From: Asanoa ishikariensis
Lineage (GTDB): Bacteria; Actinomycetota; Actinomycetes; Mycobacteriales; Micromonosporaceae
Assembly (NCBI RefSeq): GCF_900107455.1
Contig: NZ_FNQB01000002.1
Location: 62,001-126,000 of the forward strand
DNA length: 64,000 nt
Direction of reading: 5' to 3'
Every line of letters starts with the position of its first letter. Position 1 is the first letter of the stretch. This document shows positions 1 to 8,745 of this stretch, one piece after another. A model generated the notes under the pieces. That model was not told the origin of the DNA, did no database searches, and saw only the letters and a program-made list of their open reading frames with translations. A program made the position numbers and the translations under genes.

Positions 1-1659
1 CAGCTTGTCGAAGGTGTGCGCCGGCGGGAGCAGCGTGAAGCTGTCGCCTGCGCGGTCCTTGACGCCCATCGAGCCGAACATGATCCGGTTGCCGTTCTCG
101 TCATCGAAACGGGCCGGGTTGTTGTCCAGCGGGTGCGAGTCACGGAAGACGCGCTGGGCGTACGGGTCGGCCCGGTCGAGCAGCGGGTCGTCCTTGTCGA
201 CCACCCACACCTCGGAGTCGGCGGTGCCGGCGAACACGTCGCGGCCGCTGACGGCCTGTGCGCCCGCCCGTACGCGCATCTGCATGCCCTCGTGCCGCTC
301 CCAGAACCGGTCGGCGCTGGCCAGGTCGACCGGCGGCACCGCGTCGGTGGCGGGGACCTCGACTCCGCTGGCCAGCTTGGACACCAGCGAGGCGCTGGCG
401 AGCTGGCTCAGGTTGAAGAACTCGGTGACCCGGGCGCGGACCACGATCTCGTCGCCGACGACGGGCTGGTAGCCGCCGATCAGCGTGGTGAACGTGCTGG
501 TGTAGACGAAGATGCCGTCGGAGGTCAGCGGGTCGCCGTCTTCGGTGCCGGGGCGGCTCTGCAGGAAGAACCCGTACTGCAGGGCGCCGGCCGAGGTGCG
601 GGACAGGGTCCGCTGGGTGACCACGCCGCGCACGTCGTAGAGCTGCTGGCTGTTGCCGCTGGCCGGGGCGAGGGGCGAGCGGTCGAGCTTGCCCTCCTCG
701 GCATCAGTGGTCTGGCCCTGCACCGCACCGACCGACAGCACGCCGTTGACCTGGACGGCCAGCGTGCACGTCGCGGTGGTGCCCGCGTCGTCGGTCGACG
801 TCAACTGGACCGCGTAGCTGCCGGCCGGCACCTCGGCGCTGACGGTGACCGTCGCCGTGGCGGTCGTACCCGGGCCGGTGGCCGCGGTGAACGCCGTGCG
901 GCTGATGGTGCCCGAGGCCGGTGCCGGTGTGACGTTGGTGACCGCGAGGTCGGTGATCGTGTCGTCCGCGTCAACCGCCGTGACGTCACGGGTCGCCGCC
1001 GCACCCTCGGAGGTGGTCAGCGCGCTGCCGCAGGTGAGCACGGCGGGCGCGTCGACGGGGCCGCCGCCGGTGGAGTGGCTGCCGAGACCGTCGAAGGTGT
1101 CGGTGGCGAAGCCGTCCCACTGCACCGCCGGGTCGAAGGCGTCGCTCGGGTCGGTGTCGCCCGCCTCGACCGTCGACTTGCGGCGCAACGTGTTGTCGGC
1201 CGTGCTCTCCAGCCCCGTGCCCCACTCGGTGCCCGGGTCGACTCCCACCTGGCCGAGCGAGTCGACGACCGCGGTGCCTTTGCGGAGCACGATCGCGTCG
1301 TCGCCGTTCCAGAGCCCGGAGCCGCTGGTGAGGTCCGCCTGGGCCAGGATCGCGGGGACCGAGGCCGAGTGGGCGAACACGAAGACGTCGCCGGCGGCGA
1401 CTGTGCCCGTCAGCGCGGCGTTGAAGGTGGCCGTGGTGGAGCCGTTGAAGTAGACCGACAGTTGGTAACCGGTCAGGTCGACCGGGGCGCCGGTGCCGTT
1501 GTAGAGCTCGACCGCCTTGTTGTTGGACGAGCCTTCGACGTACTCGGAAATGATCAGGTCGGTCGGTGCCGCGTAGGCCCCAGTGGACACGCCGAACAAC
1601 GTGGCGGTCGTGGTAAGGGTCGCGGCCGCCAGCAATGCGGGCGCGCGCAACGAGCGCAA
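1..1659 (-). CDS. Secreted ExeM/NucH-like endonuclease with lamin-tail domain, 3' end cut off by window edge
   Basis: This is an open frame of 553 codons running off the window, so the C-terminus is missing. The start is TTG at 1659, with GGAGG 4 nt upstream. A signal peptide (basic LRSLR, then an Ala/Leu/Thr core ending near AYA-AP) is followed by a lamin-tail domain beginning LIISEYVEGSSNNKAVELYN at about residue 35. Next come an Ig-like stretch (DAPAVLTCGSALTTSEG) and an OB-fold-like region (VRGVVTQR, YGFFLQS, DGIFVYT). This order matches extracellular nucleases of the ExeM/NucH type, which carry an endonuclease/exonuclease/phosphatase domain at the C-terminus; that domain would lie outside the window. 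An exported DNase used for phosphate or nucleotide scavenging is inferred. The catalytic domain was not seen, so the enzymatic call rests on architecture alone. Confidence 0.75.
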   Translation of the reverse strand, partial: MRSLRAPALLAAATLTTTATLFGVSTGAYAAPTDLIISEYVEGSSNNKAVELYNGTGAPVDLTGYQLSVYFNGSTTATFNAALTGTVAAGDVFVFAHSASVPAILAQADLTSGSGLWNGDDAIVLRKGTAVVDSLGQVGVDPGTEWGTGLESTADNTLRRKSTVEAGDTDPSDAFDPAVQWDGFATDTFDGLGSHSTGGGPVDAPAVLTCGSALTTSEGAAATRDVTAVDADDTITDLAVTNVTPAPASGTISRTAFTAATGPGTTATATVTVSAEVPAGSYAVQLTSTDDAGTTATCTLAVQVNGVLSVGAVQGQTTDAEEGKLDRSPLAPASGNSQQLYDVRGVVTQRTLSRTSAGALQYGFFLQSRPGTEDGDPLTSDGIFVYTSTFTTLIGGYQPVVGDEIVVRARVTEFFNLSQLASASLVSKLASGVEVPATDAVPPVDLASADRFWERHEGMQMRVRAGAQAVSGRDVFAGTADSEVWVVDKDDPLLDRADPYAQRVFRDSHPLDNNPARFDDENGNRIMFGSMGVKDRAGDSFTLLPPAHTFDKL

Positions 1660-1749
1660 GGAAGCCTCCAGGGGTGGTGGGGGCGTAACGAGGGGTTGGG
1701 CAATCAAGGGCTGTGTAACAGCCCCGTATGGCGATCCAGTGTCGGCTAG

Positions 1750-2754
1750 CTAAACGCCGTGCTCAAGGTGTCGGAGGACGTCGGCGACATCGGCGCCGTA
1801 TTCGTACCATTCACGGTCAGGCTGGAAGCCGAGCTCCGCGTTGACCTTGAGCATCGACTCGTTGGCCTGTGCGTTCCAGGTCTGCACTTCGGCCAGTTTG
1901 GGCTCGGCCGAGCGCAACTCGAAGAGCATCCGGGCTTTGATGGCGCGGTCGATGCCATAGCCACGGTGGTCCTGGGCGACGATCGTGTCGTACTGGTCGG
2001 CGCGGGTGGGGTGTTGGGCCGGGACGACGACCTCGGTCAGGCCCGCCACGTCGCCGGTCTTGTCGTGGATCGCGAGCACGATGTAGGGCTGCATGCCCCG
2101 GCGGTGCAGGCAGTCGAGGCTCGCCCGTAGTCGCTGGGGGTCGTAGGAGCTGGGTCGCAGGTCGAGGTCGCCGTCGTCGATCTCACGGAGCTCCGCCTTG
2201 GCCTTGGCGTACGCGTCGAGCAGGTCGTCGGGCGGCCCGCCCGGGCAGAACTCGATGCGGTAGCCGGCCCCGATGCCGCGGGCCATCTCGCCGAGGGCCA
2301 GCCAGTCGACGGAGTTGAGCCGGAGCACACTGCGGGTCTCGGTGTATTCACGGACGAATCCCACCGACTCGAAGAAAGTGACGGCCGGGGTGCCGCCGAC
2401 GACTTCGGCGCCGATAACGGAGAAGCCTTCGTGATACGTCTTGCGGGCGGCCTGCGCGAGCATTTCCCGGGCCAGGCCCGCACGCCGCGCCTTGGGGTGG
2501 ATCAGTAACTCGACCACGCCGATGTCGCCGAGGAGCAGCACGTTGGCGTGCCCGACGACCCGTCCTGGTGGCTCTTCGGCGAGCCAGGAAATGCGTCGCT
2601 CACCAGGCATCGTCTCCGCGAGGTATTCACGGAGGTAACTCTCTTGCCACAGTGGGTCATCCGGGAGGTCCGCCATGAGCACCGCATTCAGGCTGTCCAG
2701 CATCGAACGGAGCTCATCGGCGGAGGCGGTTTTCGGATCCCACTCGCGCACCAT
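1750..2754 (-). CDS. GNAT family N-acetyltransferase with two GNAT domains
   Basis: The protein has 334 aa. The N-terminal GNAT half shows GVVELLIHPKARRAGLAREML, the acetyl-CoA pyrophosphate-binding region of GNAT enzymes, followed by GGTPAVTFFESVGF. The second half repeats the fold (TRADQYDTIVAQDHRGYGIDRAIKARML, then NESMLKVNAELGF). Tandem-GNAT proteins of this size are common in actinomycetes and the substrate is usually unknown. GTG (2757) and ATG (2754) are adjacent in frame; ATG is preferred. It lies convergent to nothing and sits alone between two minus-strand genes, with 72 nt to the lytic transglycosylase stop. No specific acceptor can be named. Confidence 0.8.
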   Translation of the reverse strand: MVREWDPKTASADELRSMLDSLNAVLMADLPDDPLWQESYLREYLAETMPGERRISWLAEEPPGRVVGHANVLLLGDIGVVELLIHPKARRAGLAREMLAQAARKTYHEGFSVIGAEVVGGTPAVTFFESVGFVREYTETRSVLRLNSVDWLALGEMARGIGAGYRIEFCPGGPPDDLLDAYAKAKAELREIDDGDLDLRPSSYDPQRLRASLDCLHRRGMQPYIVLAIHDKTGDVAGLTEVVVPAQHPTRADQYDTIVAQDHRGYGIDRAIKARMLFELRSAEPKLAEVQTWNAQANESMLKVNAELGFQPDREWYEYGADVADVLRHLEHGV

Positions 2755-2826
2755 CACCTGTCTAGCTTGCCGCTAACAGGTCCTACGCGAAAGGCCTTAG
2801 TTCTCCAAAGTGCCGATGCGGCTACG

Positions 2827-4023
2827 CTACGTGCGACTCTTGGTGCCGTACTCGTTGGCTGTGTCGAACACGTCCTGGGCGTATCGCCGCACGTCGTTGT
2901 AGCTGAGGATGGCTCCCCACCAGTCCTGCGGGTTCTGCAGGTTCCGGTTGTTACGGCACAGATAGTTAGCCGCTGCGAGGGCTGCGTCGTTGAGGTCATG
3001 AGGGTCCTTGATGCCGTCGTTGTCCGCATCCTCACCGGCGTTGGCCCAGGTGGACGGGATGAACTGCATCGGACCGACCGCGCGGTCGTACGTCGGATCG
3101 CCGTCCATCTGGCCGTTGTCGGTGTCGGTGATGCGCTGGCGGCCGCCCTGGCCGTCCAGCGGCAGGCCGATGATGTGCGGCAGCGACTGGCCGGTTGGCG
3201 TGAGCGTGGCGCCGTTGGCGGTGCCGTGCGCCGACTCGACCTTGCCGATCGCGGCGAGCGTGGTCCAGGTGAGGTGGCAGGACGGCGTCTTCTGGCCGAC
3301 GACGAGCTCCGCGTAGCCGTAGGCCCGCACCGCGGTGGCGCTGATGCCGGTCTTCGTGGCGATCTGCTGCGCCCAGGAGTTGATGACGTCGGCCGGCTGC
3401 CCGAAACCGCCCCCGGCCGGTGGGATGCCCACGCCCTGGGTCGGGCTGTTGGTCGGGAACGAGGTCGGGAAGCCCGGATCGCTCGGCGCCTGGCCCGTGG
3501 GGAAGGCGTTGTCCGGCGCGGCGCTCCCCGACGTGTCGGCCGACGGGTTGGTGGCCGTGCTGGGGTGCGCGGCGGGAGGCGCGTTCGCCGGCAGCACCAC
3601 GGCGCCCGCGACGGCGGTCAGGGCGACCAGTGCGAACAGCAGCACGCCGGGCAGGACGAGCCGGCCGCTCGGGCGCTTGGCCCAGGCGCCGACGGCGGTG
3701 GCACCGGACCGGACCGCGGCGACACCCGGGACGCCCCGGACGACCGGACGCTCGATGCCGGGCGGCGGACGCTTCGCCGGGTCCCACTCCTTGTCGAGGT
3801 CGATGTCGACTTTGGTGGGTGGGCTCGCTGTCGTGCTCGGCTCAGCGGGCTTCGCCGCGCCGGAGGCAGGCTCTGCGGGTTCGGACTTTCCGGTCTCCGG
3901 CTCAGTCTCCGGAGCTGGCGATGGCGGCTCCGGACCGGCCGGCGTCTCGCCCGGCGGTCGCTGCTCTGGCACGGAAGCGCGAAGCTTCGCGGCACCCGTC
4001 GGTGAATCCTCCCCGGCACCCAC
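2827..4023 (-). CDS. Membrane-anchored lytic murein transglycosylase
   Basis: The protein has 398 aa. Residues 1-110 are a Pro/Glu-rich cytoplasmic tail. A single membrane segment (LVLPGVLLFALVALTAVAGA, about 124-143) is followed by a Pro/Thr/Ser-rich linker and then an SLT-type muramidase domain. Visible marks are the catalytic Glu in AIGKVESAHG, VGPMQFIPSTW, the calcium-loop-like DADNDGIKDPHDLNDA, and ILSYNDVRRYAQDV. The family cleaves the MurNAc-GlcNAc bond of peptidoglycan with anhydro-sugar formation, outside the membrane. The GTG start has no Shine-Dalgarno but lies 7 nt after TAGGCT, so the mRNA is probably leaderless. It is divergent from the small zinc-ribbon gene. Confidence 0.85.
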   Translation of the reverse strand: MGAGEDSPTGAAKLRASVPEQRPPGETPAGPEPPSPAPETEPETGKSEPAEPASGAAKPAEPSTTASPPTKVDIDLDKEWDPAKRPPPGIERPVVRGVPGVAAVRSGATAVGAWAKRPSGRLVLPGVLLFALVALTAVAGAVVLPANAPPAAHPSTATNPSADTSGSAAPDNAFPTGQAPSDPGFPTSFPTNSPTQGVGIPPAGGGFGQPADVINSWAQQIATKTGISATAVRAYGYAELVVGQKTPSCHLTWTTLAAIGKVESAHGTANGATLTPTGQSLPHIIGLPLDGQGGRQRITDTDNGQMDGDPTYDRAVGPMQFIPSTWANAGEDADNDGIKDPHDLNDAALAAANYLCRNNRNLQNPQDWWGAILSYNDVRRYAQDVFDTANEYGTKSRT

Positions 4024-4030
4024 ACGAGGG

Positions 4031-4036
4031 AGCCTA
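4031..4036 (-). promoter_or_regulatory. Leaderless -10 element of the lytic transglycosylase gene
   Basis: TAGGCT is read on the minus strand, 7 nt before the GTG start, and there is no ribosome binding site. The spacing puts the transcript start at the start codon. Confidence 0.5.
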
Positions 4037-4056
4037 CCGATCCGGGTGCGCGTTCC

Positions 4057-4078
4057 GGTACGGCGGAGGCCGTACCCT
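4057..4078 (+). promoter_or_regulatory. Hairpin and leaderless -10 element before the zinc-ribbon gene
   Basis: GGTACGGC (4057-4064) and GCCGTACC (4069-4076) form a perfect 8-bp inverted repeat around GGAG. TACCCT (4073-4078) lies 7 nt before the ATG at 4086 and overlaps the right arm. A regulator binding the dyad would cover the -10; that is inference. Confidence 0.4.
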
Positions 4079-4085
4079 GTCTGGC

Positions 4086-4304
4086 ATGCCCCGTTATGAG
4101 TTCCGCTGCCGCGCTTGCGGCAGCACCTTTGAGGTCAACCGTCCGATGGCCGAAGCGTCCGCGCCGGCACAGTGCCCGGACGGCCACGGCGACACCGTCA
4201 AGCTCCTCTCCACGGTCGCCGTCGGCGGTCGTGGCGGTGCGGCGCCCGCGCCGGCCGCGGGTGGTGGCGGCGGCGGTTGCTGCGGCGGTGCCTGCGGGTG
4301 TTGA
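4086..4304 (+). CDS. FmdB-type small zinc-ribbon protein
   Basis: The protein has 72 aa. The N-terminus MPRYEFRCRACGSTFEVNRP with a CxxC and a later CPDGHGD forms the zinc ribbon of the FmdB/CxxC_CxxC_SSSS family (putative regulatory proteins, exact role unknown). The C-terminus is a Gly/Ala stretch ending in a Cys-rich GGCCGGACGC, also usual for these proteins. It stands alone, divergent from the transglycosylase gene. No Shine-Dalgarno is seen; TACCCT at 7 nt suggests a leaderless mRNA. Confidence 0.8.
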   Translation: MPRYEFRCRACGSTFEVNRPMAEASAPAQCPDGHGDTVKLLSTVAVGGRGGAAPAPAAGGGGGGCCGGACGC

Positions 4305-4567
4305 TCCCCACTCCCTGACCCTCTGTCGATCATCCGTTGGGCCGGGAAGCTTGGCCGAGGGTGCCGCATCCACCCTTAGGACACCTCAGTTACTCAGCCG
4401 TGACACCGCGGCCGGACATCCGCGGTTAACCCCGGCGTGGCACGTTGCTCCAGGTAGGAGCGGGTTTTCGACCTTGGGCCCTGCCGGGCCAGCCGAACCT
4501 ACGATGCGCCGGCGGTCCGGAGTGCGGCAGCATGGACCCGACTTCCAGGGGGGCGGAGGTTTCAGGC
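4305..4567. other. Intergenic region before the cyclase/NB-ARC regulator
   Basis: 263 nt without a convincing gene. The frame of the downstream regulator stays open back to 4445 (ATG at 4532), but the GGAGG at 4555-4559 serves the GTG at 4568. No clear promoter or operator could be picked out. Confidence 0.4.
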
Positions 4568-7500
4568 GTGCCGGGACGAGTTCACCTTCCCAGTGGGTTG
4601 GTGACTTTCTTGTTCACCGACATCGAGGGCTCGACTCGACTTGCCCAGATGCTCGGTGCGGGTTATCGGCCGGTGCTCACCGAGCACCGGCGACTCTTGC
4701 GCGCCACCCTCGCGGCCAACCACGGTGTCGAGCTGTTCACCGAGGGCGACTCGTTCTTCATCGCGTTCGACGACGCCGCCGCGGCGCTCGACGCGTGTGT
4801 CACCGCCCAGCGGGCGTTGGCCGACCACGAGTGGCCCACCCCCGAGGCCGCGCCCAGGGTCCGGATGGGCCTGCACACGGGGCACGCGGTCCCGCTCGCC
4901 GGTGAGTACGCGAGCCCCGAGGTGCACCGGGCCGCCCGGATCGCGGCCGCCGCGCACGGCGGCCAGGTGCTGCTGTCCGCGTCGACCGCACACCACGCCG
5001 CACCATTGCCGGCCGACGCCTCGCTGATCGACCTGGGGCTGCACCGGTTGCGCGGCTTCGACGACCGCGAACGCCTCTTTCAACTCGTCGCACCGGGCCT
5101 GGCCCGCGACTTCCCGCGCCCTCGCACCGTCGACGAGACCGCGCACAACCTGCCGACCCAGGTGACCTCGTTCGTCGGCCGGCAGACCGAGCGGGCCGAG
5201 CTCTCCGCCCTGGTGCGCGACAACCGGCTCGTCACGGTCGTCGGCGCGGGTGGCGCCGGCAAGACCCGGATCGCCGTCGAGGTGGCCGGCACGCTGGTCG
5301 ACTCCTACCCGGACGGCGTGTGGTTCGTCGACATCGCCACGGTCACCGACCCCGGCCTGGTCGCCTTCGCGGTCGCCGCCGTCTTCGGCCTGCGCCCGGA
5401 GCCTGGCCGCCCGATGATCGACACCCTGGTCGACTACGCCGCGGGCCGGCGCATGCTGCTCATGCTCGACACCTGTGACGCCCAGCCGGGTGCGTCCGCC
5501 GAGGCCATCTCCCGGCTGCTCACCGGTGGCAGTGCACTGCGCGTGCTGGCCACCAGCCGGGAGCCGTTCGGGCTGCCCGGTGAGGTCGTGTGGCGAATCC
5601 CTCCGCTGTCGACGGAGCCAGGCCCGCACGGCGGGCCGAGCGATGCGATGGCGCTGCTGCTCGACCGCACCGCGGCAGCCCGTGGCGGCCGGCGCGGCGC
5701 GCTGAACGAGTCCTCCGAGCTCCACCGGGTGGTGGCCCGCCTCGACGGTTTGCCGCTGGCCATCGAGCTCGCCGCGGCCCGGCTCCGGGTGCTCTCCGCG
5801 AGCCAGCTCGCCGAGCGCCTCGACGACGTGCTCGGCACGCTCGACGCCGGCCGTGAAGACGCCGCGGAGACCCTGCCCGGCTATCCGTCGACGGAATACG
5901 CCGGCGGCCAGCAGGAAGACACCGTCGACCTCAACGCCGCGGCGATCGGCGGGGCGCGCAGCCCGCAGACCCGGGCCGCGTTGCGTTCGGCGACCCAGCG
6001 GCACGCCACCATGCAGGCCACCGTCACGTGGTCGTACCGCACGCTCGGCCCGCGCGCCGCCCGGCTGTTGCGCTGGCTGGCGGTCTTCGCCGGTCCGGTT
6101 GATCTGACCACTGTGGAGTGGTTGCTCGACGACGACCCGCTCGACCCGCTGGCCGTGCTGGTCGACAAGTCGATGATCCAGGTCGAGCCGCACGGAGCGG
6201 CGAGCACCTACCGGATCCTCGACCCGATCCGGGCGTACGCGGCCCGCCGCCTGGTCGACGCCGGTGAGGAGCAGGGCGCCCGCGACCGGCACGTCGCGTG
6301 GTGCGCGCACGCGCTGCAACGGGTGTTCCACGGTGCCGACGGCCGGCCGGTGACGCTGTCGCTGGCCGCGCTCGACCCGCTGGCCGACGAGCTGCGCGCC
6401 GCACTGCGCTGGACGGCCACGGGCGGCAGCGCGCGGATGGGTCTGCGCCTGGCCGGCGGGCTCGACCAGTGGTGGCGCGAGCGTGGGCTGGCCCGGGAGG
6501 GCCGACTCTGGCTGTTCCGCCTCTACGGCCGGATCGCCGAGACCGGTGAGCCGATCCCGGACGCCGAGCTGGCGGCGGCGTACCACATGCATTCGCAGCA
6601 CGCGGCCGCCGACGGCGAGTTCGCCGAGGAGCTGCGGTTCGCCCAGCGCGCCGAGGCCGCCGCCCAGCAGGCGGGCGACGCCGGCCTGCTGGCCCGGGTG
6701 ATCGCCGGCCGCGCCGGTCCGCTGATCGACATGGGCCGGCTCAGCGAGGCCGAGCGGGCCAGCCGCGACGTGATGGAGTGGGCCACCGACAACGGCGTCG
6801 CGAGCGAGGCGCTGGTCGCCGTGCTGAGCCTGGCCGAGCTGCTGTGGCAACGTGGCGCCCTGGACGAGGCGGCCGAGCTGCTCGGCGCGGCGCGCCCGCT
6901 CGAGGCGGCCCGGCCCGCCGAACGCGGCCGGCGCACCGTCGACATGCTGCTCGGCATGGTCGCGCTCGCCCGCGGTGACCTGGTCGCGGCGCACGACCAT
7001 CTGGTGGTCGCGCTGCGCTCCCGGATGGCGTACGGGTTCCGCAGCAGGGCCTGCGACAGCCTCAACGCCGTGGCAGTTCGGTGCGCGCACGGTGGCGACC
7101 CGAAGACCGCGGCCAAGCTGTTCGGTGCCGCGCAGGCGACCCGCACGACCCAGCGCGGCGCGGGTGGGCTGTTCGCGGCCTACTGGTCGCAGGAGCAAGA
7201 GGCCATCCGGGCGGTGCTCGGCGACGCGGCCTTCGACACGGCGTACGCGGGCGGCGCGGAGCTCACGCTCGAGCAGGCGGCCGGGATGGCGCTCGCGGTC
7301 GAGCACCCGGACCTGGCCGCCGGCTCCAGCCGGTTCGCCCCGGAGCCGGTGACCGCCGACCACCCCGCCGATCCGACTCTTCCGGTCGAGCCCCGGCCCA
7401 CCGAGCCGCTGCGTCCGGTCCAGGCCCGGCACCGGGCCGACCAGCGGCACCCCAACGAGCCGGCCCGCGACGGCGACGACAACACCACCGTGGTCATCAA

Positions 7501-7606
7501 CGAGCCGCGCCCCAACCGCGCCGCCGAGCCACAGCCACCGCATCCCCGCCGGTCCCGCACCTATCGGGGTGCGTTGATCGGCGACGCCGAGTCAGACAAG
7601 GCCTGA
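4568..7606 (+). CDS. Class III cyclase-like / NB-ARC ATPase / TPR regulator
   Basis: The protein has 1012 aa from the GTG at 4568, which has GGAGG 8 nt upstream. Residues about 10-180 are a class III nucleotide cyclase domain (FLFTDIEGSTRLAQML, EGDSFFIAF, RVRMGLHTGHA, VHRAARIAAAAHGGQVLLS). It is followed by an NB-ARC/STAND ATPase with Walker A GAGGAGKT, Walker B-like MLLMLDTCD, and LRVLATSREPFGLPGE. A helical TPR-like region fills the rest, and the last 100 residues are low-complexity. The layout matches large mycobacterial regulators such as Rv0386, but no C-terminal LuxR helix-turn-helix is visible. In the cyclase, the usual VNxAAR carries His instead of Asn, so catalysis is doubtful. Ligand and targets are unknown. 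Confidence 0.8.
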   Translation: MPGRVHLPSGLVTFLFTDIEGSTRLAQMLGAGYRPVLTEHRRLLRATLAANHGVELFTEGDSFFIAFDDAAAALDACVTAQRALADHEWPTPEAAPRVRMGLHTGHAVPLAGEYASPEVHRAARIAAAAHGGQVLLSASTAHHAAPLPADASLIDLGLHRLRGFDDRERLFQLVAPGLARDFPRPRTVDETAHNLPTQVTSFVGRQTERAELSALVRDNRLVTVVGAGGAGKTRIAVEVAGTLVDSYPDGVWFVDIATVTDPGLVAFAVAAVFGLRPEPGRPMIDTLVDYAAGRRMLLMLDTCDAQPGASAEAISRLLTGGSALRVLATSREPFGLPGEVVWRIPPLSTEPGPHGGPSDAMALLLDRTAAARGGRRGALNESSELHRVVARLDGLPLAIELAAARLRVLSASQLAERLDDVLGTLDAGREDAAETLPGYPSTEYAGGQQEDTVDLNAAAIGGARSPQTRAALRSATQRHATMQATVTWSYRTLGPRAARLLRWLAVFAGPVDLTTVEWLLDDDPLDPLAVLVDKSMIQVEPHGAASTYRILDPIRAYAARRLVDAGEEQGARDRHVAWCAHALQRVFHGADGRPVTLSLAALDPLADELRAALRWTATGGSARMGLRLAGGLDQWWRERGLAREGRLWLFRLYGRIAETGEPIPDAELAAAYHMHSQHAAADGEFAEELRFAQRAEAAAQQAGDAGLLARVIAGRAGPLIDMGRLSEAERASRDVMEWATDNGVASEALVAVLSLAELLWQRGALDEAAELLGAARPLEAARPAERGRRTVDMLLGMVALARGDLVAAHDHLVVALRSRMAYGFRSRACDSLNAVAVRCAHGGDPKTAAKLFGAAQATRTTQRGAGGLFAAYWSQEQEAIRAVLGDAAFDTAYAGGAELTLEQAAGMALAVEHPDLAAGSSRFAPEPVTADHPADPTLPVEPRPTEPLRPVQARHRADQRHPNEPARDGDDNTTVVINEPRPNRAAEPQPPHPRRSRTYRGALIGDAESDKA

Positions 7607-7614
7607 GTCGTCAC

Positions 7615-7636
7615 GGTACGCGTCGTCGCGCGTACC
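7615..7636 (+). terminator. Hairpin after the cyclase/NB-ARC gene
   Basis: GGTACGCG and CGCGTACC form a perfect 8-bp stem with a 6-nt loop, starting 8 nt after the stop. There is no U-tract, so this is a possible non-canonical terminator. Confidence 0.35.
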
Positions 7637-7719
7637 GGGAGATATCGACCGGGGCCGGTGCATTCCCGGGCGTCGGCCGTCGCGGGGCTCGTTTAAGGTG
7701 TGGGCGTGCGGGAGACGGC

Positions 7720-8745
7720 GTGATCCATTTTCCCCGGGTACGCCAGAGTCCACTGCGCGCACTCGGCGTGCGGCTGCTTGCCGCCGTCGGCCTGGTCATG
7801 GCGACAGTCGGGATCGTCTACGTCGACCGCGGCGGCTACCGAGACGTCACCGAGACGCCGCTGTCGCTGCTCGACTGTGCGTACTACGCGGTGGTGACGC
7901 TGTCGACGACCGGCTACGGCGACATCACCCCGATCAGCGAGTCGGCCCGCGTGGTCAACGTCTTCCTGATCACCCCGGCGCGCGTGCTCTTCCTGATCAT
8001 CCTGGTCGGCACGACCCTCGAAGTGTTGACCGAGCAGTACCGCACCAACCTGCGCCTGACGCGCTGGAGGAGCAAAGTGAAAGACCACGTGATCATCTGC
8101 GGGTACGGGACCAAGGGTCGCAGCGCCGTCAACGTGCTACTGGAGAACGGCCTCGACAAGCGCAAGATCGTGGTGGTCGAGACGAACCAGACCGCGCTGC
8201 GGTCGGCGATCGCCAACGGCCTGGTCGGTGTCGAAGGCTCCGCGACTCGGTCGGCGACGCTGCTGGAGGCGCACGTCAAGGACGCCAAGTCAGTGATCAT
8301 CGCCACCCACAGCGACGACGCGGCCGTGCTGGTGACGCTGACCGTGCGCCAACTCACCGCTGGCAAGGTGCGGATCATCGCCGCGGCCCGCGAGGCGGAG
8401 AACGCGCCCCTGCTGCGGCAGAGCGGTGCGCACCACGTGATCGTGTCGGCGTCCACCGCCGGCCGGCTGCTCGGCCTGTCGACCTCGGCCCCGCCGCTGA
8501 TCGAGGTGGTCGAGGACCTGCTGACCCCGGGTCAGGGCATGGCGCTGGCGATGCGCTCCGCCGAGCGCAAGGAGGTCGGCTCGGCACCACGCGACCTCGA
8601 CCCGCTGGTCATCGCGCTGGTGCGCCGGGGCAAGGTCGTCTCGCTGGCCGAGCCGGCGGGCCTCACGGTCGAGACCGGCGACATGCTGGTCTACGTCCGT
8701 GACGACCGGCCCTCAGCGATGGCCGAGGGCCGGCAGCACAGCTAA
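7720..8745 (+). CDS. Two-TM potassium channel with RCK (TrkA-N) domain
   Basis: The protein has 341 aa. The start is GTG at 7720 with GGGAG 5 nt before it. TM1 is about residues 13-32, the pore loop carries the selectivity filter TTGYGD, and TM2 is about 80-105. The C-terminal half is a cytosolic RCK domain with a Rossmann fold (VIICGYGTKG, VVVETNQ, TATHSDDAAVL-like stretch) and a TrkA-C-like end (KVVSLAEPAGLTVETGDMLV). Such channels pass K+ and are gated by nucleotide or ion binding to the RCK ring. The stop TAA at 8743-8745 directly abuts the convergent korB stop at 8746, with no terminator space between them. Confidence 0.88.
   Translation: MIHFPRVRQSPLRALGVRLLAAVGLVMATVGIVYVDRGGYRDVTETPLSLLDCAYYAVVTLSTTGYGDITPISESARVVNVFLITPARVLFLIILVGTTLEVLTEQYRTNLRLTRWRSKVKDHVIICGYGTKGRSAVNVLLENGLDKRKIVVVETNQTALRSAIANGLVGVEGSATRSATLLEAHVKDAKSVIIATHSDDAAVLVTLTVRQLTAGKVRIIAAAREAENAPLLRQSGAHHVIVSASTAGRLLGLSTSAPPLIEVVEDLLTPGQGMALAMRSAERKEVGSAPRDLDPLVIALVRRGKVVSLAEPAGLTVETGDMLVYVRDDRPSAMAEGRQHS

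Noticed and set aside
16-1749. Long open frame on the plus strand opposite the secreted nuclease
   Set aside because: Its translation is Arg/Val/Gly-rich with no domain. The minus-strand frame has a signal peptide, lamin-tail domain and ribosome site.
4562-7543. 993-codon open frame opposite the cyclase/NB-ARC gene
   Set aside because: It is the GC-rich shadow of a real gene: biased composition, no motifs. The plus strand has Walker A and cyclase motifs.
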